Shown here in pieces: positions 61,586 to 64,000 of a stretch of 64,000 bases of DNA. A program made the translations under genes and the position numbers. Under the pieces are notes generated by a model, which was given only the letters and a program-made list of their open reading frames with translations, was not told the DNA's origin and did no database searches. The stretch lies in NCBI GenBank assembly GCA_964346645.1, contig CAYFVU010000008.1, positions 1 through 64,000 of the forward strand, in the 5' to 3' direction. This DNA comes from CAYFVU01 sp964346645. GTDB lineage: Bacteria > Spirochaetota > Spirochaetia > DSM-16054 > Sediminispirochaetaceae. Each line of letters opens with the position of its first letter. Within the stretch, counting starts at the first letter, position 1.

Positions 61586-61603
61586 CGAGGCTCGGAAGCC
61601 TCG
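61586..61603. other. Hairpin in the convergent priA-ahcY spacer
   Basis: CGAGGCT (61586-61592) and AGCCTCG (61597-61603), loop CGGA. No T-run on either side. The spacer 61542-61687 holds nothing else I can name. Confidence 0.4.
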
Positions 61604-61687
61604 GTCTTCCAGAGGGTATTGGCTATCTTCCTGTCACCATGGCCCTCGATATTGAATGTTTTTCCGGGTTACATAACACCTCTCCCC

Positions 61688-62938
61688 CTATACTCGCCAA
61701 CTCGCCATGTACTCCTTCTGCTCCTCCGTCAAACTGTCTATCCGCAGCCCGAGAGAGGCGAGTTTCTTCTTCGCCACTTCACGGTCGATTTTCTCTGGAA
61801 CAGGGTAGACACGTCTCTCCAGGTCTCTGTGGTCGATGAGATGCAGGAGAGAGGAGACCTGCAGCGAGAAGGTCATGTCCATGATCTCGGCGGGGTGCCC
61901 ATCACCGGCTGCGAGGTTGACCAATCTCCCGTCGGCGAGCAGATATATCTGTCTGCCGTCCTTCATGACGTAGCTGCGGATATTGTTTCTCACCTCCCGG
62001 ATTTCATGCGCGAGCTCTTCGAGACCGGGCTTGCTGACCTCTACGTCGAAGTGTCCCGCATTTGCCAGAATCGCCCCGTCTTTCATCTTCTCGATGTGCT
62101 CTCTGCGTATTACCTCGTTGCAGCCCGTGACGGTTACGAAGAAATCGCCGGTTTCGGCTGCCTTTTCCATGGGAAGAACTTCGAATCCGTCCATCCAGGC
62201 CTCGGCCGCCTTTATCGGGTCTATCTCGCAGACTGTGACCTTCGCTCCGAGCCCCTTTGCCCTCATCGCGATGCCCTTCCCGCACCAACCGTAGCCGATG
62301 ACTACCGCCCTCTTTCCGGCGACCACGAGGTTCGTGGTTCTCATAATACCGTCCCACGTAGACTGGCCTGTGCCGTAGCGGTTGTCGAAGAGATATTTAC
62401 AGTAGGCGTCGTTCACCGCAACCATCGGAAAGCGCAGCTCCCCGGCGGCCTCGAGGGATCGCAGCCGGTGAATGCCGGTGGTCGTCTCCTCGGCACCCCC
62501 GATGATTCGTGGGGTAAGATCGGTTCTGGCGGTGTGCAGCCGTTCGACGAGGTCTCCGCCGTCGTCTATGACGAGATCCGGCTCGATATCGAGCACCTTG
62601 TCGAGAAAGGAGATGTACTCCTCCTTCGTGGCTCCGTACCAGCTGTGCACCTCCACTCCCATGGTAGCGAGTCCGGAAGCGACATCGTCTTGTGTGGAGA
62701 GCGGATTGCTGCCGCAGATGGCAACGCGGGCCCCGAGCTCGTGAATCACCTTTGCCATGTAGGCGGTCTTTGCCTCGAGGTGCAGGGATATTGCCACCTT
62801 CAATCCCGCAAAGGGCTGTGCCTCTTTTCTCTCCCTCAGGATCTCGTTGAGAATATCCATATGGGTCTGTACCCACTCTATCTTTCTGCGTCCCTCATCG
62901 GAAAGAGAAGGATCGCGCAGGGTCGATTTTTCGCTCAT
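61688..62938 (-). CDS. ahcY: S-adenosylhomocysteine hydrolase
   Basis: A 416-aa NAD-dependent enzyme splitting S-adenosylhomocysteine into adenosine and homocysteine. NAD motif VIGYGWCGKGIAMRAKGLGA, substrate segments CGSNPLSTQDDVA and NDAYCKYLFDNRYGTGQS, and the late NAGHFDVE block are present. It lacks the 40-residue insert of some bacterial forms, so it is of the shorter type. ATG at 62938 has AAGGAGG upstream. It recycles the by-product of the several methyltransferases in the window. Single gene, convergent with priA. Confidence 0.93.
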   Translation of the reverse strand: MSEKSTLRDPSLSDEGRRKIEWVQTHMDILNEILRERKEAQPFAGLKVAISLHLEAKTAYMAKVIHELGARVAICGSNPLSTQDDVASGLATMGVEVHSWYGATKEEYISFLDKVLDIEPDLVIDDGGDLVERLHTARTDLTPRIIGGAEETTTGIHRLRSLEAAGELRFPMVAVNDAYCKYLFDNRYGTGQSTWDGIMRTTNLVVAGKRAVVIGYGWCGKGIAMRAKGLGAKVTVCEIDPIKAAEAWMDGFEVLPMEKAAETGDFFVTVTGCNEVIRREHIEKMKDGAILANAGHFDVEVSKPGLEELAHEIREVRNNIRSYVMKDGRQIYLLADGRLVNLAAGDGHPAEIMDMTFSLQVSSLLHLIDHRDLERRVYPVPEKIDREVAKKKLASLGLRIDSLTEEQKEYMASWRV

Positions 62939-63017
62939 GACTTCCTCCTTATATTGTTTCAACTATCAGGTATAGCACATCACTCACCTCCCGGTGAAGA
63001 GGATGTTGACCTGCGAA

Positions 63018-63046
63018 TTGACGGTGGAAGAGGTTTTTAGTAGTAT
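63018..63046 (+). promoter_or_regulatory. Predicted promoter immediately before def
   Basis: -35 TTGACG (63018-63023, 5/6), a 17-nt spacer, -10 TAGTAT (63041-63046, 4/6). The expected start of transcription, about seven nt on, falls on the A of the def ATG (63053), which suggests a leaderless mRNA. Confidence 0.5.
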
Positions 63047-63052
63047 ATATTC

Positions 63053-63532
63053 ATGATGGAGATATATACACTCGGAGCAGATGTTCTGAGAAAAGAGTGC
63101 TCATTTGTCGAGGAGGTCGACGAGACTATTGCCGTGCTCAGTCGGCATATGGTCGAGACCATGTACGAGGACGACGGCGTGGGTCTCGCGGCTCCGCAGG
63201 TGGGCGAGGATAAACAGATCTTTGTGTGTCACGCTCGGGGAGATAAGGCGCGGGTGTTCATAAACCCGCAGATAATATTTACCTCACAGGAGTTGGCGAC
63301 CTACGAGGAGGGGTGCCTGAGTGTGCCCGGCGTGTATGCCGATGTGTCCCGGCCCGCATCGATAACCGTGCAGGCCCTCAACGAGAGGGGAAGACCCTTC
63401 AAATTAGATGCGGAGGGAATGCTCGCACGGGTCATTCAACACGAGATGGATCATCTCAAGGGCGTCCTCTTTATCGATCACCTCGCTGAAAAAGAGCGGC
63501 AGAAACTGCTCAAGGTCTACAGCAGGGACTGA
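63053..63532 (+). CDS. def: Peptide deformylase
   Basis: A 159-aa metalloenzyme removing the formyl group from nascent proteins. All three motifs: GVGLAAPQ (42-49), EGCLS (86-90, metal Cys C88), QHEMDHL (129-135, metal His H130 and H134, catalytic Glu E131). Two ATG codons in a row (63053, 63056). No ribosome site is visible before either. Its stop overlaps the fmt ATG, the classic def-fmt pair. Confidence 0.94.
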   Translation: MMEIYTLGADVLRKECSFVEEVDETIAVLSRHMVETMYEDDGVGLAAPQVGEDKQIFVCHARGDKARVFINPQIIFTSQELATYEEGCLSVPGVYADVSRPASITVQALNERGRPFKLDAEGMLARVIQHEMDHLKGVLFIDHLAEKERQKLLKVYSRD

Positions 63533-64000
63533 TGAGGGTACTGTTTGCAGGCACCCCCGATATAGCCGTGCCCAGCCTCGCACGCGTGCACGAGAACTTC
63601 GAGATAGTGGGTGTGCTTACCTCACCCGACACAACGAAAGGGCGAGGGCAAAGGCTCGCCTACAATCCCGTGAAAGAAAAGGCTCTCGAGCTCGGCTTGC
63701 CTGTACTCCAGCCTACGCGGCTGCGTCGCGAGGCGAGGGAGGAGATTGCCCCCTTGGGAGCAGACCTGCTCGTCGTGTATGCATACGGACGCATCTTCGG
63801 CCCGAAATTTCTCTCCCTCTTTCCCAGGGGAGCCGTCAACGTGCATCCCTCACTTCTTCCCAAGTATCGGGGCAGCGCGCCGATTACCGCCCCTATTCTG
63901 AACGGAGAGGTGGAGACCGGCGTCTCGATTCAGACCGTCGAGCTCGAAGTCGACTCAGGGGACATTCTCGGGAGGAGAGTTATCCCCCTCGACGGCACGG
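63532..64000 (+). CDS. fmt: Methionyl-tRNA formyltransferase (5' part, runs off the window)
   Basis: The first 156 codons of Fmt, cut by the window end. Start TGATGAGG shares one base with the def stop. Present: MRVLFAGTPDIAVPSL, the catalytic block NVHPSLLPKYRGSAPI (with its Asn and His) at about 103-118, and QTVELEVDSGDIL. The enzyme formylates initiator Met-tRNA using 10-formyl-THF. The C-terminal tRNA-binding domain is outside the window. Confidence 0.93.
   Translation, partial: MRVLFAGTPDIAVPSLARVHENFEIVGVLTSPDTTKGRGQRLAYNPVKEKALELGLPVLQPTRLRREAREEIAPLGADLLVVYAYGRIFGPKFLSLFPRGAVNVHPSLLPKYRGSAPITAPILNGEVETGVSIQTVELEVDSGDILGRRVIPLDGT

Noticed and set aside
62939..63052. A possible S-adenosylhomocysteine riboswitch upstream of ahcY.
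   Set aside because: The 114-bp leader has only a small TCACC/GGTGA stem, which overlaps a plausible promoter. The compact GC-rich pseudoknot of the SAH riboswitch is not seen.

Overview
The window looks like a chromosome segment of a GC-rich spirochaete (Spirochaetota), probably free-living. This rests on gene content, not on a marker gene. Pointers are an LL-diaminopimelate aminotransferase lysine route, a citramalate route to isoleucine as in Leptospira, three LPP20-type lipoproteins in a row, a large helical protein of spirochaete type, and a cdaA-ybbR-acpS cluster. Proteins are rich in Glu/Asp. Two runs of exactly 100 N mark scaffold joins, so this is a draft assembly. I see no insertion sequence, prophage, CRISPR array, rRNA or tRNA; this is mostly core metabolism packed in operons with ATGA or TAATG overlaps.

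Layout. 1-3.1 kb: a beta-hydroxyacid dehydrogenase divergent from cdd and a large unknown helical protein. 3.2-8.9 kb (minus): a lysine operon dapA-dapL-lysA followed by an orphan DNA methyltransferase and a PfkB kinase; a divergent ACT-domain protein may be its sensor. 9.7-11.2 kb: mobB with a previously uncalled 55-aa gene, a THEP1-like NTPase and a small protein. 11.3-15.1 kb: three LPP20-type lipoproteins and a queuosine-precursor transporter. 15.1-18.3 kb: an inositol-phosphatase-like enzyme, a DMT transporter and a D,D-carboxypeptidase. 18.3-24.6 kb: glutaredoxin with an FTR-like reductase, an FMN hydroxyacid dehydrogenase, galE, a phosphohexomutase, OsmC, DUF493 and an rRNA-type methyltransferase. 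24.6-36.9 kb: glnS, a diguanylate cyclase, DUF434, a gapped lipoprotein, rpiB, a CheB-receiver deletion chimera, a KDPG aldolase, gapped sufU, ettA, a sugar kinase, cupin, HPr and a Gx-type transporter.

37.0-47.2 kb: one branched-chain amino acid operon, ilvB-ilvN-ilvC-cimA-leuA-leuC-leuD-leuB. Its leader is the most interesting thing here. A promoter is followed by a 58-codon ORF whose residues 20-40 are almost all Leu/Ile/Val. A second 59-codon ORF then ends on the ilvB start codon, and alternative hairpins lie at its beginning. This reads as an attenuation or coupled-translation control region. The operon ends in a clear terminator; ilvD is not in it.

47.3-51.5 kb: an NfnAB-like flavoprotein pair, 5-formyl-THF cyclo-ligase and a TrmA/RlmD-type methyltransferase. 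51.6-61.5 kb: a long plus-strand run with cls, an Asp-box/glycosidase-like protein, cdaA, a YbbR protein, acpS, DUF2225, truA, a type-4 uracil-DNA glycosylase and priA. 61.7-64.0 kb: ahcY (minus), then def (perhaps leaderless) and the start of fmt, which runs off the window.
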